DNA of 64,000 nucleotides. It comes from Gibbula magus. Its lineage: Eukaryota > Mollusca > Gastropoda > Trochida > Trochidae. The notes below the pieces were generated by a model. It did no database searches. It was not told where the DNA came from and worked only from the letters and a program-made list of their open reading frames with translations. Position 1 is the first letter of the stretch, and each line of letters opens with the position of its first letter. The DNA is taken from NCBI GenBank assembly GCA_936450465.1, contig OW388294.1, positions 71,892,075 to 71,956,074 on the forward strand, read 5' to 3'. This document shows positions 24,501 through 37,159 of the stretch, one piece after another. The translations under genes were made by a program, and so were the position numbers.

Positions 24501-27470
24501 TTTGAAAATACCATACTATCGAACAATATTAATTGTCCATGCATTAAATTTGCTAAAATCCATTTTCTGTTTAGGGGTGTCAACCATTTTGACCATGAGT
24601 ATAAGTTGAACATGTTAGAATTAATTAGGAATTCAAGGTTCAGGTCATTCTATACTATAAAAACAGGAACAATAGTCATAGATTCGTTCATGCGATTCTT
24701 GTCCGACATTAAAATTTTTGAATTTTGTTTATCTAAAAGTATGAAGTGTACAGTATTAAATTCAAAAATTTTTAAGTTTTAAGTTTTAAGTTTTATCAAG
24801 TTAGTTTTTTAAAGCTAACACATTAAACTGAAAGATGGTAACACATACTACTTGTATTGAGCACCCCAGCACGCATTGTTCTGATAATAAAACATATACT
24901 GACGGACTGAATACTACGGTTTTAATAAAAAGTCTAGGTCATTACGACTCCTTCAGTAGAGTGTTATGGTTTTACTACGGATTGAGGTTTTACCATCGGT
25001 TGAAATGTAACCCCACAGCAAGTTCAGTTTCTAAAGTTATTTACAGTGAAGGGAAGTCTTACAACCTAATTTTAGATTTACAAAATTAACCCAGTCTCTT
25101 TCCCTACATAATTTCTATAGTGTATTGATTATGGTATTTAAATACCAAAACGTCTAAAATGTTCATAGTTTGGACTACGGGAGTCGACTTGACTACACAC
25201 GTCTTTGTGTAGTCGAGGAGTCTACAATTAAACCATAGATGATTTCTGATCAGATGATGGTTGAACTGGTGTATTCATCTATGTTGTGTTATCTATTAGG
25301 GCTGAATCTCTATTATTATTGGCATGTTTTGTATTATCATTTCAGAAATTGTAAACAAGATTAATCAAAAACGGCTTCAGGTAAATCAACCACATTTCCA
25401 GTGTGATAACCCTTACTATGATGTCGCCATGTGAAGTTTTTAGGCCAAATCAGCTCTGGTATTAAAGGTCCAGTACGATCCAAAGTAACGATTTTTATCA
25501 TGGGAAAAAAATTCGAAATGCACCTACATGAATGGAACTTATTTCAAGAGATGCGCAATATATAATGCGGGCAAAAATAATCATGGCAGTTTGCACAACA
25601 ACCCCACATGCACTATTAAAGGGGCATCGAGTATGTTGATAGACAAACCGAAAACTTGCGAAAATCAATGAAATATATATACTTAATTTTTCGCAGATTT
25701 TTTCAATTCAAAAGTAGTGGACCAATCACAGTTATTAGTAAAGGCGTTTTCAAGTTTATAATGTTCAACGCGCACACTTTAAACAAACAAACAAACAAAA
25801 GAGAAACATTGTTATGAGCACTCAAAGAACTTGAATAATTTCGTTTTTGGCGTTTGTTAAGTTAACATTTCATTCAATTATTTCAAATACATTCTTACAG
25901 TATTGAAATCAAGTTTACCCAATTGGGTATATTGCTTGAATTATTTAATAAATGAGAATATATACATAATATATGTGTCAGAGTATATACAATCGAAATA
26001 TAATTTAACTGGTAAATGACAATAATTTGTATATTCACAGGACATTAGAAGCATGTCATGAATAATCGTCACATTCAGTATGTGCAACAGGGGACGAAAA
26101 CACAAGAAAAGCACGAAAGTTTTTATGGGTTGCTATGGCGACTTGTGAAATTGAACAGTCTTCGTGCCTCGGAAACGCTTGCTGTTGAGCAGTAGGTTTT
26201 ATGCAACAAAGGGAATTCTGTTTATATGACATCAATTTCTATTGACGCACATTAATCGAAGGAGCACTTTTAAACCAAATTTCATCGGATTGGCCTGATA
26301 TGAAAAAATATAAATCATATGTCACGTTACAGATAAAATATTTCTCAAGCAATTGATGTCATAAGTAGGTTTTCAAACAATATGTTCTATTTGAAACACA
26401 AACATTCTTGACAGCTCTTTAAGGAAATCTTTTTATTTATATTAATTATTTATATACAAATGAAGCATTTTTGAAATACCAAGTTTCTTATTTATTAGCG
26501 AACTGTGACCTTCACATTCAGATATCATCAAACATATTACCAACTTTAAAGGCAGATATCTCATGAACTTGGTTTCACTAAATAATGTTACGGTTCTTAG
26601 AATAAGTAATAAAATAATGACAAAGAGTATTTTCCGGTGCCGCAAAATGATATAGAAACACATAAAATAAGGGTTCCTATTTTTAACAGGGACAAGTTTC
26701 AAAATCCACATGGCGACTTGAAACTAGTTTTAAAAGATGCACAATAAAGAAGTGAACACGTGGTAAACCACAGTAAATTCGCAGATCACGTGGTTTCGGC
26801 GCCATATTGATTTGTAGATGTTCTACCAATTTTAAGAGGATGTTATTGAGATACTTCATCATATTTTTAGGACTGCAAGACAACAAGACAGTGTGCTGTA
26901 ATCAATCATTAAACAAAGGCAAAAAGATCAACTTGAAGAAAAACAAATAATTAAAACGACCAGATCTTCATAACGTATTGTCCCGACCTAACGAAATGCC
27001 CCAAAAGCATACACATGGCTTTAAAAAAAAAGTCAAAGGGCAGTGAGAAAATTTAAACCTTTTTCAAACAATGCACTGTATGAGTCACAAAATTCATAGG
27101 TCTAGTGGTTAACTACGTTGACGTTTTGCACTTTTTAAAACAGTTTCCGAATCAATGTACCTTCAAGACAGATAGTTTCGGATATTGTTGCAAATGACTT
27201 CGGTTGAATAATGTTATTTCTTCGCTGGCGACTATATTTATTTTCGGAGATATGTTAAGTTCGCTTTAAATTAGGACCATATATACACCTTAATGAATTG
27301 CATGATTGTATTCGCATTTGTCATTAAGATGCATGTAGGTAAATACGTCAGTGACAACACGTTTTCATAAATTCACGTTTGTTTTACGATATAAAGCAGT
27401 TAAGGCGGTGTCTAAGTTAGCCAACCAAATTACTTAAAGGTGTTATGACGCATTTGAAACCAGTTTACAC
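21573..27470. other. Intergenic spacer between copies B and C
   Basis: Nearly 6 kb without a recognisable gene. Short frames at 24105-25089 and 26442-26886 have no family signature. A word set at about 25455-25530 (TTAAAGGTCCA...ATGGGAAAAAA) matches 5590-5635 in copy B and probably marks an old interspersed repeat. GGTATA microrepeats occur at 22465-22490. Confidence 0.45.
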
Positions 27471-27473
27471 ACT

Positions 27474-27475
27474 TA

Positions 27476-27510
<35 letters not shown>
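27474..27510. repeat. (AT)n microsatellite
   Basis: An uninterrupted AT run of about 32 bp is followed by TTTATATATT. Confidence 0.9.
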
Positions 27511-27514
<4 letters not shown>

Positions 27515-28014
27515 TATATTGTCAATAGTAAGAAGAATACAGAAGGACACGTGCACATAAAGTCACAAGAATAAAAGTTCAATAAATCGAGAAGTATTTA
27601 ATTTCGAATTAGTAGGAAATAATTCATAACAAATCAAAGTCCTTGATGGTTTCAGTCGACCAAGAATATTTTCGCATTGAACAGTTATGAAACAAAACTG
27701 GAGAAATAATTTTTGAATGTTTCCACGAGTCAAGTCATCTCCTAATTTCGGGATAAAAAAAACTTCAAAATCTGGCTCGACAATTTTGAAAGGAAATCAC
27801 TTTGTCCCCGATTAGCGCATGGCCGAAGTTGTTCAGCCAATCAGATGGCTTGTTTTCTCCCGCCAACACCAAATCCCATGGTGTGACTTAGTCAATGGCA
27901 AACCAGGTGATTGGTATTGGTGAAAACTAGCGATCTGATGATTTTGACGTAGTTTGTTTACAACGAGGAGTTACCACGTGCTTAACATGTGGTTAAAAAA
28001 ACACACAAGCCATG

Positions 28015-29755
28015 CTACAAATTAACAGGTTTTATTTCAGTATTTTTACAGTGACAGCTGGATTTTCTGCCCATCTTTTTTAATAACAACGACATTAACA
28101 GAACTTGAAACTTTGATACTGAGAATATCGTCACTTTTCGTCTGCAAAGCGTTTGTTTTGATTTCTTTCTCACTGTCGGCCGGTGCAGTTGTTGGGGAGG
28201 ACACGACTTCGTACACTTCGGTGGCTGCAGAGCATTAGAAATATCCTGTAGTTGCCGCTCAGAGGATCGCTTATCTCTCACTGCGGTGGTGCGTTGGCCG
28301 CCTCTGGCCATGACTTGCTGCTCGTCAAATCTCTGCTGATACATTGATGAACAACAGTACACCCTGGCGGAATGATTCGTTACCTTCCTGTCCCCTGTAT
28401 CAATTCCCGCTTTACTAATCATAGTAGGCAAAAACTTAACCAAAGTGTTCACACCGACCGGTTGCTGTGAATATTTTGGCGTCTCATCGTCCGCAGAAAG
28501 GGGTCGGCGGTAGAGAGGGCCCGCTGTAGGAATGAATTTAAAGTAGCATTCAAACAGGTAAACAACATCGCGAGGGTTAGAAACGCCGCTATAATTTACT
28601 ACACATTTAGACTCTACTTTTCGGTGATTGAGACCCCCCTGAACAGTTTTACTCACATGCTCCTGGTACACCAATGCTTTCTGTCCGTTAGAGGTGAGGT
28701 GAGGTGAGTTTGGGTTTAACGCCGCTTTCAAGAGTAATTCACTTATATCGCGGCTGCTAGTATTATGGCAGGGAGAAAGCGTGCAACACCATGTGGCTAT
28801 GCATTGCGGTGAAACCTGCGAGCATCGGCTGGAACTAGCGAACCATGGGTGGTACTGCACTGAAATTCAGTGTAGCCTGTCCGTTAGAATCCACTGTAAT
28901 ACTGAACTGTTCCACATTACACTCTCGGTGTTCAGTTTATCCTTAAATGCAAAAACTCTTTCCCACAATAGAAAAACACTCGTAACTTAATCCAGTTGCA
29001 TTTTTCAGATTTATCACACCAGATTCCAACAGCTTATTTTCATCCTCCTCAGTGATAGGATCATTTCGTTTTCAGACACCGAGTCACTTTCGAGATAATT
29101 CCTTCATTCGCGCATCCAAAGTTTGTCTCAAGGAATGAAACGAATGATTGTCTTTCGACAGAAAGTTCAGGACACGCCCACATTCTTCACGTAGATAGCG
29201 CTGAATACCCATCACAATGTTATACAATGTTTGAGGCGGATAATCGCTCCCATCCTTGCGACGAACTTCCATAACAAAACGTGTTAGCCAGTAGGAAATT
29301 TCCTTGTTCCGCAATTTTCGCCAAATCAATTGGAACAGGATAATAATCCTCGAACATGGTTTGCGTCTTTTGATTCGGGGAGTTTGCCCACTCACCAAAA
29401 GTGTTTGTTGCAAATTTGTTGTTGGCACGCATTTTCTTAGGAATCCGGTCTTTCAGGCGTTTCGTCGCTTGAAATTGTTGGACCAAAACGATCATATTAT
29501 CTTTGTCATCGAATAGATTTTCTCTCTTAAACACAAGAGATTGAGTAGGGATATCCAAAATATCCACTAGATCAAAATCATAGTAATCATTTTGCTCAGG
29601 TCGTCTTCAGCGGCTTCCATTTCAGCTGAGGTCCGACCAAATCGCTTGGTGTCTCGAACCCGTAAACCATCTATTTCTAGGTTTATGGAATTTTGAGGAT
29701 CTGTTACTTCATGAGATTGACCACAAACGTGAAGAAAAAAAAGCAAAGTAATCAA
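28015..29755 (-). pseudogene. Crypton-like tyrosine recombinase (DUF3504/KIAA1958-type), frameshifted
   Basis: Minus-strand fragments in different frames follow one another without splice signals. The N-terminal part reads NKFATNTFGEWANSPNQ (about 29430). A frameshift near 29310 leads into ISYWLTRFVMEVRRKDGSDY, PQTLYNIVMGIQRYLREECG and TLDARMKELS (to 29084). A degraded middle (29080-28860) still shows DPITEEDENKLLESGV. The C-terminal part (28860-28015) has NHSARVYCCSSMYQQRFDEQ, AVRDKRSSERQLQDISNAL and a Lys/Arg-rich tail. This is the DUF3504 fold of Crypton-derived tyrosine recombinases. H-x-x-R is present (HSAR), but the later His is Gln and the usual Tyr after AVR is missing. Several breaks indicate a dead element. 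Confidence 0.75.
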
Positions 29756-30400
29756 GTTATCAAGCTTAATTTTTTATTTGTTATGCAAATTAAATGCAAC
29801 TTAAATGAAGTGCTACACTAACTAAGTGTTTAGTGTTAGGCAGTTTATTTCAATAAAAGTTGCTTCTTTAGTTTCTAGAGTTTAAAATAGGTTTGTATTC
29901 TCTGACTTGGAAAACACATTGGGAATATAATAACCATTGTTCAAATCTGGTATATGCTTATTTATTTTTAGGTGACACCGATAAGGATAATTATTTCGTT
30001 GATTGTTGACTCTTGTTCGTGCTTGAAGGTTGTTTGTCCTATGTAAGTAAGATTACATTTGGGACAGAGGATTAGATTAGATTAGATTTGCACCCCATTT
30101 TATGTTCAACTTTAAATGTTTGCCCATATTTCAAACTGGAATATTTGGCCTTCTATAAAAATTGAAAAGGTGCCACATCTCTTATTTTTACATTTTGAAA
30201 TGTTTTGGCTCGTCTAGATAATAAAATTCCAAAACAACGATTTCTTGTCTTTTAGAAATATGATTAAATCAAAGTTAGTTGAGTTGACTTTAGACGACAT
30301 GGTGTAACACTGTTTCAAGTTATATTTCACTTTTGAAATATCTTGTATTTTGTACCGTGAAGTTTCTTTTACGGTTGAGTGTACTTATCTGCATATTTGT
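29756..30400. other. Intergenic DNA upstream of copy C
   Basis: No gene seen. About 30296-30382 matches the right end of the inverted-repeat element at 20430-20518. Confidence 0.4.
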
Positions 30401-30515
30401 AAATACAGATAGCCAATAAGGATTGCAGTCAAGATTAGATCTACAACTTCTTGTGAAATACACAGATGTTACAGAAACTCTAGAGAAGATAGTTTGAAAC
30501 TGACGCGTTGCTGGA
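30400..30515 (+). promoter_or_regulatory. Conserved 5' region of copy C
   Basis: About 115 bp before the start codon (AAGGATTG, ACTTCTTGTGAAAT(A/G)CACAGATGTTA, TTTGAAACTGAC) match 39090-39199 of copy D closely and 5440-5515 of copy B weakly. Intron sequence nearby is less conserved, so this is probably 5' untranslated exon 1 with the core promoter just upstream. No convincing TATA box was seen. Confidence 0.55.
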
Positions 30516-33500
30516 ATGACACAGGTAGCATTCACAAATATATGTAATACATTTTAAGTACTGTAAAATGATGATGTAGTTAATGAAGTATTGTGAAAGA
30601 ATGTCATTTCAATTTCACTAAATTTGTGTTGACTACCATTTTCAGTAGATTGAATTGAATTGAATTGAATTGATGTAATTTGAGTTATTTGAATGTTGAA
30701 TGTCATCACTATATAATATAGTATATACTTTATGTAACGTCTTTGCATCTTTAATAAGGCTAAATCTTAAATCTAAATCTATTTGTTTATGGCTTAACAA
30801 AAATATAAAAAGAGTTGCTTTAACACTAAGTGAATGTCTGACAAGTAACAGTGAATATTGTATCTAATACTTATTTAACCTACATGTGATGCATCACATT
30901 CCTACAACATATTATATAGTAATTTTGGAAATTTGACTCCACCTTTCCAGCAAAACGTTAACTTTCTCTAGATCGCGGTAACTCCCTCCAAAATGAAAAG
31001 AAAATGAGTCTTACGTAATCTGTGCTTTACATCATGGAATGACAATGTTATAAAGACCCATTATGACGACATGATTATCACAACATGATGTGAAAGCGTT
31101 CTGGTATTCAAACCATTTCCAGAATATTTTCTATTGATCTAACACTTCGACTGTGAAGATTTTTTAGTTTTGATGAACAATAATGAAAATATTACCAATT
31201 CAGAATACTCAGTTCGAAGTACGACTAATACTTCTAGGAATTAGTATTGTTCTGTGGTGTGCTATCATCAAAGTTGAAGGTAAGCAGGTTACACAACTTT
31301 CTGCAGACTTTTATACAGTCAAACATAACTTTATTTACAAAACCTGATTTGTGAATGGAAGTTTCTAACGTATCATTTTCTTATTGCAAAATAGATATTG
31401 TAAAAAGATATAACAATTTAACAAGTTGTTTATTCAGTGCTTTCAAAAATAAAACAATTTACCAATAACGTGTGATGACCTTTATAAATACCGTTACAAG
31501 ACAGTTAATATTCGTAAATGTGCACTATATATATGCGTCTTCTGGAATCATCAAAGGGTGTTCTTCCTTTTCATATTTGTTTGCAAGCTGTTACCTGTAA
31601 GGACTGCCATGATGTTGACAAACCGGGCGACTGTCGAGTGTCCACTACTTGTGGGAGTGAAGAGGTGTGTAGTTTGTTTGGAATTTGAAATCAAATGTCA
31701 CAACTGTTTAATCATTATGATTATCAGTTTTCAGAATCGTCTCTGAAATACTATGAAATATGTATGTATCCATTTGAATGGAAAGTTGCCAATGTTAAGC
31801 CACTTGTTAAGAAAGGTTACCCTAATTTGGATGATCATATTCATTTATCAGTTGTTTTTGTAAAGTTTTTCAATTATTTGTTTAAAAACCCTTTTTCATT
31901 AGTTCATAACACAAAATGTTAATATCAATTTGGTTTTCAGTCCCGACATTCAACTGTAAACCAATTGATAAAATGATATAATCAGATTTGTGAATCTTTT
32001 GAACGAAAATAGAACTACTGTATGGTTTTGTGCTATACGTCAAAAACATTTGATCAGTTTGACAGAAGTTTATTATCAAAACTTAAAAAATATGGTTTAA
32101 AAGCACAGTTTTTTTTGGGTGGTTAACATTTTACACAAGTAGCTATAGCTGTAGTCAGGTCAGAGTATGTTGTATATGGTCCAGTTTACAAGAATAGATG
32201 GCATCCTACAAAGGCAAGTATTCGGCCTATTTTTAGTGTCTACAACAATGATATGAAATGAACTAGACTATCACATATTTTGCTGATGACTTGTCCCTGG
32301 GGTACTCGTCGGTTAACAATGGTGATATAGACATGAAACTAAACGTTAATTTATGCAAGTTTAACATATGAGTAAAACGTGATTAATGAAAATACTAAAG
32401 CTGTTATCGTTTCAAAACAATGCAGATAATAAAAATCTTTACTCTGACTTTAAAAGTTGAGATGCATAAACATTTTGGAGTATTCTAGTAGAAAATGGGT
32501 ATACCATACTATTATTGAAAGAGTAATGTATGACATAGAGGTTCTCTTAAACGATGTCTTGGATTAATGTACACAATAACATATCAATACATTAGAGCAG
32601 ATTCAGTTACAAGCAGCAAGTGTTATTACTGGATTGCCAAAATATACATCTAAGAAATGACTATACTTTGAAACTGGCTGGGAACCATTACAAGTAGGTC
32701 AGAGAAAAGAAACTTAAACTGAATGTGTAAAATTCCACTTAAAATAAAAGTCGGCTCAAATAGTAACTACACTGAACGTAACTCACAACATATTGCAACT
32801 TCTTACGCAAGACTTAAACAGTCCAGAAAACTTTCTTTTCATAAGCAATATGTAACAAAATTGGAATGAACTTTGATCCAAATTGTATGTGTGGTACTCT
32901 AATAATTAGGTCTTTGAATTATCTCCATACAATAACCAGTGAGACAAAGCACTTGTTTCATTATTGAAGAGCATGCTTTATGCATCATGATGTCTTTAAA
33001 CCTTTTACTCTGTTAAAGGGAAGTACAGAGCAGGTAAAAAGTATATGTATGTAAGTTAAATCAATCCTTCATTCATGAGACCAAACGGTTAGTGTAAAAC
33101 ATTTATATTTGTGCATCAGTTCTTTTCCTAATTCTATGTTTTTTCATTTCTATCTTGTCATCTGCCATCTGTCATCTTTCAACTGATGGTATATATTGTA
33201 ATAACATGGAGAGAAGATCTTGAATTGGATAACCTGTTCCTAAACCGTTTCATTATAATCAAATATGTTCAAAACAACCCAACACACACTTTGGCTTCGT
33301 GAAAACGTCGAGGATATTTTATTGGAACTTAGATACAGATAACACACTGCTGATTCCATTACACGCTCCTATGTATAGTCGAGTTAACTTCTATCACAAG
33401 TTCAGCAACAATTGGCACGGCTTACTTGGTGGGCGACTCACTTCAAGGTGACTTCCAGAATCCCATTGAGACATGAGTCGTGTCGCCAATACATTTATTC

Positions 33501-36500
33501 CTCTATTCACAAAGCAGTATACCTACGTACCTTAATAACGTTGTTTAAAAGGTGACATTCAAGGGGTGCACTTGGCACTTTGGTTTAGACCAGTGTAATA
33601 AAGCGCACTCGTCATGGATGTATGCCCAGGTTAAATCTGATTAAATCAAATAGATTGAGCATACCATTCTTGTCTGATTTAAATAAGATATAGATGTTTG
33701 ATGACATAATGCAGGCCAGTAGTAACTCACGGCACTGGTTATGTTCTTATATGTTATGAAACGGTGAATTTTCTTATTGTGAGTTTAGAAAAAGTAATCA
33801 TTACACGTTTAACACAGTTTTGGCCAGGTTCACGTTTTCAGATAATTTTTGTATTTGTTTTCCAATCAGATTTGTTCAACTGAAGAGTATACTGACGTGA
33901 ATGGGCTTCTGGCGTATCGACTTGGATGTGCAAATTCAGCGGTATGGTATACAGCAGGATAGTAAACTATTACAACCTAGCTTTAATAAAAGTATACTGA
34001 TGGGCAAAAGGTAATATTTGAACATTTTGACAACAAACAAACAAATGAGAAAGCAAAACATCTAATAAATTTAGATCGACAGTTTAGATCGACTGTAACA
34101 ACATCATATAAAACTGTCGATCTCAATTTATTTAGATTGAGAGCAAAACATTCTTGGACATACATGTTGGTTTTCGAATTAAAATTATTGACGGCATGTA
34201 CATTTTGAGAAGTCAATTCCCCCTTTTTAGATAATCGAATGTTCAGCGACTGGAATGTCCATCATTGAAGTTTGAACATATGTTAGGGGCAGACATGAAT
34301 ATTTAAAAAATGACTGTTATTTTTTCACAGAAAAAAACAATTCATTTCGTAAATCTACACTGAGTCATTCAACATATTGGTAGCTACAGTTTTAATTCAA
34401 TGTAATGAAAGAAAGTAATCCTTAATAATCTAATTTATCACAAAGAAACGTCATGACCAGAGTGCAAAAACACCTTTGAAACCAAATTCAGATAAGGATA
34501 GTTCAATTTTACATTTGATAAGCTTTCAATGTTGAAGTACGAATTATTGCAATAAAAGTACAGCCAACAAATGACCAAGCACCCAGCATTATTACAATAA
34601 CGCTCTGTTATAAATCATTGTAACGTCACTGATAACTTTCGGGACTCTTGTGTTGTCAGTTCAGTGTTACTGTTTCCTCATGAAGTAAAAACCAGTGAAG
34701 ACACTTTCAATCAGTCCATTTTCATTTTGTTTTGTTTTGTTTTGTTGTGATTTCAACATGCCCCCTTATGTTAACCAAATAGCATTTTGTTTATTGCTTT
34801 GTGTTTCATACATCGTAAACCGAGACATCATAACAAAAAGTTCATTATTATGATTGCACCATTTGACGTACAAAAAGCGCATTTATCTCCCAAGATACAA
34901 CAGTTCAGAAGAAGTTTATAATGTCGTTAGATACATGTAAGTAGTCAGAACTTTTAATTTGCTTAGAGGTGCAGATTGTTTATGAACGCCAAGTCCATTT
35001 TTGGAAAAAGACAAATATCCACAAGATGTTACGAATGCTGTGACAAAGATGACTGCAATGCAAATGCATGTCAAAGCTCAGGAGGTCACATAACTAACGG
35101 AGGTCACGTGACTACAATATCTCCGTCAGGACACCACACCTGTGCTCAGGTGATACAAAGCAACAATTCTTCAGGTACGTCAATCTAGAATTTACTTCAT
35201 TGATTTGATATTTGATTGAAGTTTATATCGAGCACCGCATGAGGTATATAGACAAATACTAAGGGCAAAACGGAAATTGAAATAAATTGGTGATCAACAA
35301 TTACAATTCCCTCTGTAGATTAATTTCATACATTAATTGCACTTTATAGGTTGTCCGCAAATGTTTGTACCCTTCAAAGACAAATGTTACTTCGTCGGTC
35401 CTAGTGCAAAGTGGATGCCAGCCAAAACGTTCTGTCGCCAACATGGAGGCAACCTGGTGTCAGTCAACTCCAAAAAGGAACACGACTTCTTGAAAGGATT
35501 AGTGAACCAGGTCAATGGTGAGGAAATAGGATTGGTTTTATAAATTCCTAAAATTACTCATTTGGTATAATTGGCAGGATACGTATTTAATTTACAGATT
35601 CAGTTTTAAATGAATGTATCTAAAATTTAAAATATTACAAATCCACAAACTGTGTTCATAGTATTTTTGTTCTGTTTTGAAATGTGTAAATTTGTCAAAT
35701 ATGTTATATGCATCTTGTTTATCATAATCATCAACATCTGTATCAGCTCATCAGGCGTGAAAGGCATACGAGCTTATTGCATCCTTACACTATATGACTT
35801 CTTCTCAGGGTCAACTGGCTCTAGGGAGCTGGATAGGTAAACATGCGCCATGACAATCGCCAAACAATCCATTTTTGTCTTCTCCTTCAATACAAAAAAG
35901 ACGTAAAAAGCTGTTATGTTGTGAAGGGTCTCCTCCGCCAATCAGGAATATAAATTGTACATTCGGTGCCTGTATGGACTCAAATAAACTTATTTCGCCA
36001 TCTTCTCGTCAAGAACGAAAAGCTTACGAAACTTGAAGTAATATGTACATATTATTTAGCTGATAAAGCTTATATATATCACAAGTCCTCAAATCTGTTG
36101 TCCCAGACATTGAAGGCTGTAATATTATGTGCAGACTCTTTAGTCGATGGGTATTCGAAATTGTAGATTTGGTGACCACGCAACCCAAAATTAGGGCCTC
36201 ACAGGCCACGACCTGAAAACTTAACAAAAAGACCTAGAGTTTTCAGGAATCGTTATACTTGGACAGCCACTTTCCTCAAAATGTAATTTTAAGTAATGTT
36301 TTCTTTATGCACTGGTATTATGTTTTTCATCATGAAATGTTTCAAGGTCATATGAAGGGATTGTTCTTTATCTAGAGATCAATCTGTTTCAGTTTTCAAC
36401 AAGACAAAATATAAACCCTGGTGAGATACAGAGCCCATGGCTCTATTATTTACATACAATGTAAATCATAGTTTGTAATATTAGTTATTTTTTACCGTTA

Positions 36501-36894
36501 CTATTATTTAAGTTATACTATTCCTCCCTGAATGATAACGTGTATATGGATGATACAAATGGTGCACACACTGAACATTAGTGGAGAAAATATTTTTTAT
36601 TGTGATGTTTATTGTTTCAAATATATGACTTCAGCCTCGTTTATCAGCGCATACTGGACAGGAGGATTCTACTCCCATGAAGCTGGTGAATATGAATACG
36701 TGGATGGAAGTCCCTTCAGCTACACTCTCTGGACTGCTCACTATCCACCATCAAGCTACAGCAAGGGCAGCATGTACTATGTTTGGCTGGCTAATCCTGC
36801 CTATGGCACAAGTTACAAAGATCTTCCTATGGGTACAAGTTCCCTCTCAAATTCATACCAATGTGGTATCATATGTGAAACCAATAGAGATTGA
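30516..36894 (+). CDS. LU+CTLD secreted protein gene copy C, seven exons, intact
   Basis: Exons are 30516-30524 (ATG ACA CAG), 31204-31279 (or from 31213), 31588-31664, 33870-33941, 34967-35174, 35350-35517 and 36635-36894. All introns are GT-AG, and phases 0,1,0,0,1,1 match those exons seen in other copies. The product is about 289 aa. Residues 1-32 are a hydrophobic signal peptide ending IIKVEA. An LU/three-finger domain follows with 12 cysteines, starting CKDC and closing CYECCDKDDCN (CC-x2-D-x-C-N). Next is a Gly/His/Ser linker of about 35 aa. A CTLD ends the protein (KDKCYFVG, FCRQHGGNLVSVNS, WTGGFYSHEAGEYEYVDGS, QCGIICE). EPN/QPD and WND calcium-sugar motifs are absent, so classical sugar binding is doubtful. 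No transmembrane or GPI-type C-terminus is seen; the protein is probably secreted. Its function is unknown; extracellular recognition is inferred from the domains. Confidence 0.85.
31750..32760 (+). mobile_element. Old LINE reverse transcriptase remnant
   Basis: In several frames the + strand reads degraded non-LTR RT motifs in the right order: FEWKVANVKPLVKKG, QFGFQSRHSTVNQLI, FADDLSLGYSS (ADD box, about 32270-32310), ASVITGLPKYTSK and LYFETGWEPLQVGQR. Many stops and shifts make it a fossil. It lies in the exon 3-4 intron of copy C. The clade was not determined. Confidence 0.65.
34061..34135. repeat. Short inverted repeat in copy C intron
   Basis: ATAAATTTAGATCGACAGTT and, about 40 bp later, AACTGTCGATCTCAATTTAT are reverse complements with a few mismatches. 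This makes a potential hairpin in the exon 4-5 intron. Confidence 0.6.
36160..36455 (-). repeat. Penelope-like flank, inverted copy
   Basis: Reverse-complement match to 17096-17220: GGTGACC with GGCCTCACAGGCC near 36170-36210 and GATACAGAGCCCATGGCTCT near 36424-36443. It lies in the exon 6-7 intron of copy C. No coding part remains. Confidence 0.6.
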
Positions 36895-36982
36895 TGTTTT
36901 TAATTGAAAGCTTCTGAGTAGTAAAACATGATAAAAGTGAACTCGATTTTCATTGTGTTTTTGTGAAACCGTTAAAAAGCGT

Positions 36983-37157
36983 TACACTCTCTGGTACACT
37001 AGCAACCCACCAACAAGCTATAGCAAAGGGCTACATGTACTACGTTTGGCTGGCTAATCCTGCCCATGGCAGCATATACAAAGATCTTCCCATTGGTACA
37101 AGTTCCACAGCAAATTCATACGAATGTGGTATCGTATGTGAAACCAATAGAAATTGA
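36983..37157 (+). pseudogene. Duplicated, frameshifted half of CTLD exon 7
   Basis: About 262 bp after the equivalent point in copy C exon 7, the segment from TACACTCTCTGG to the stop recurs, together with 3' flanking sequence. It reads YYVWLANPAHG, YKDLPIGTSS and ECGIVCETNRN before TGA. Its upstream part is out of frame because of one extra A in AGCAAAGGGC (copy B: AGCAAGGGC). The CCCACCAACAAGCTATAGCAA stretch is closer to copy B than to the adjacent copy C exon. It therefore looks like a remnant of another paralogue or an unequal exchange. Confidence 0.85.
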
Positions 37158-37159
37158 TG

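Noticed and set aside
24105..25089. Cluster of frames of 80-120 codons on both strands
   Set aside because: No recognisable motif, AT-rich composition, and frames on opposite strands of equal quality.
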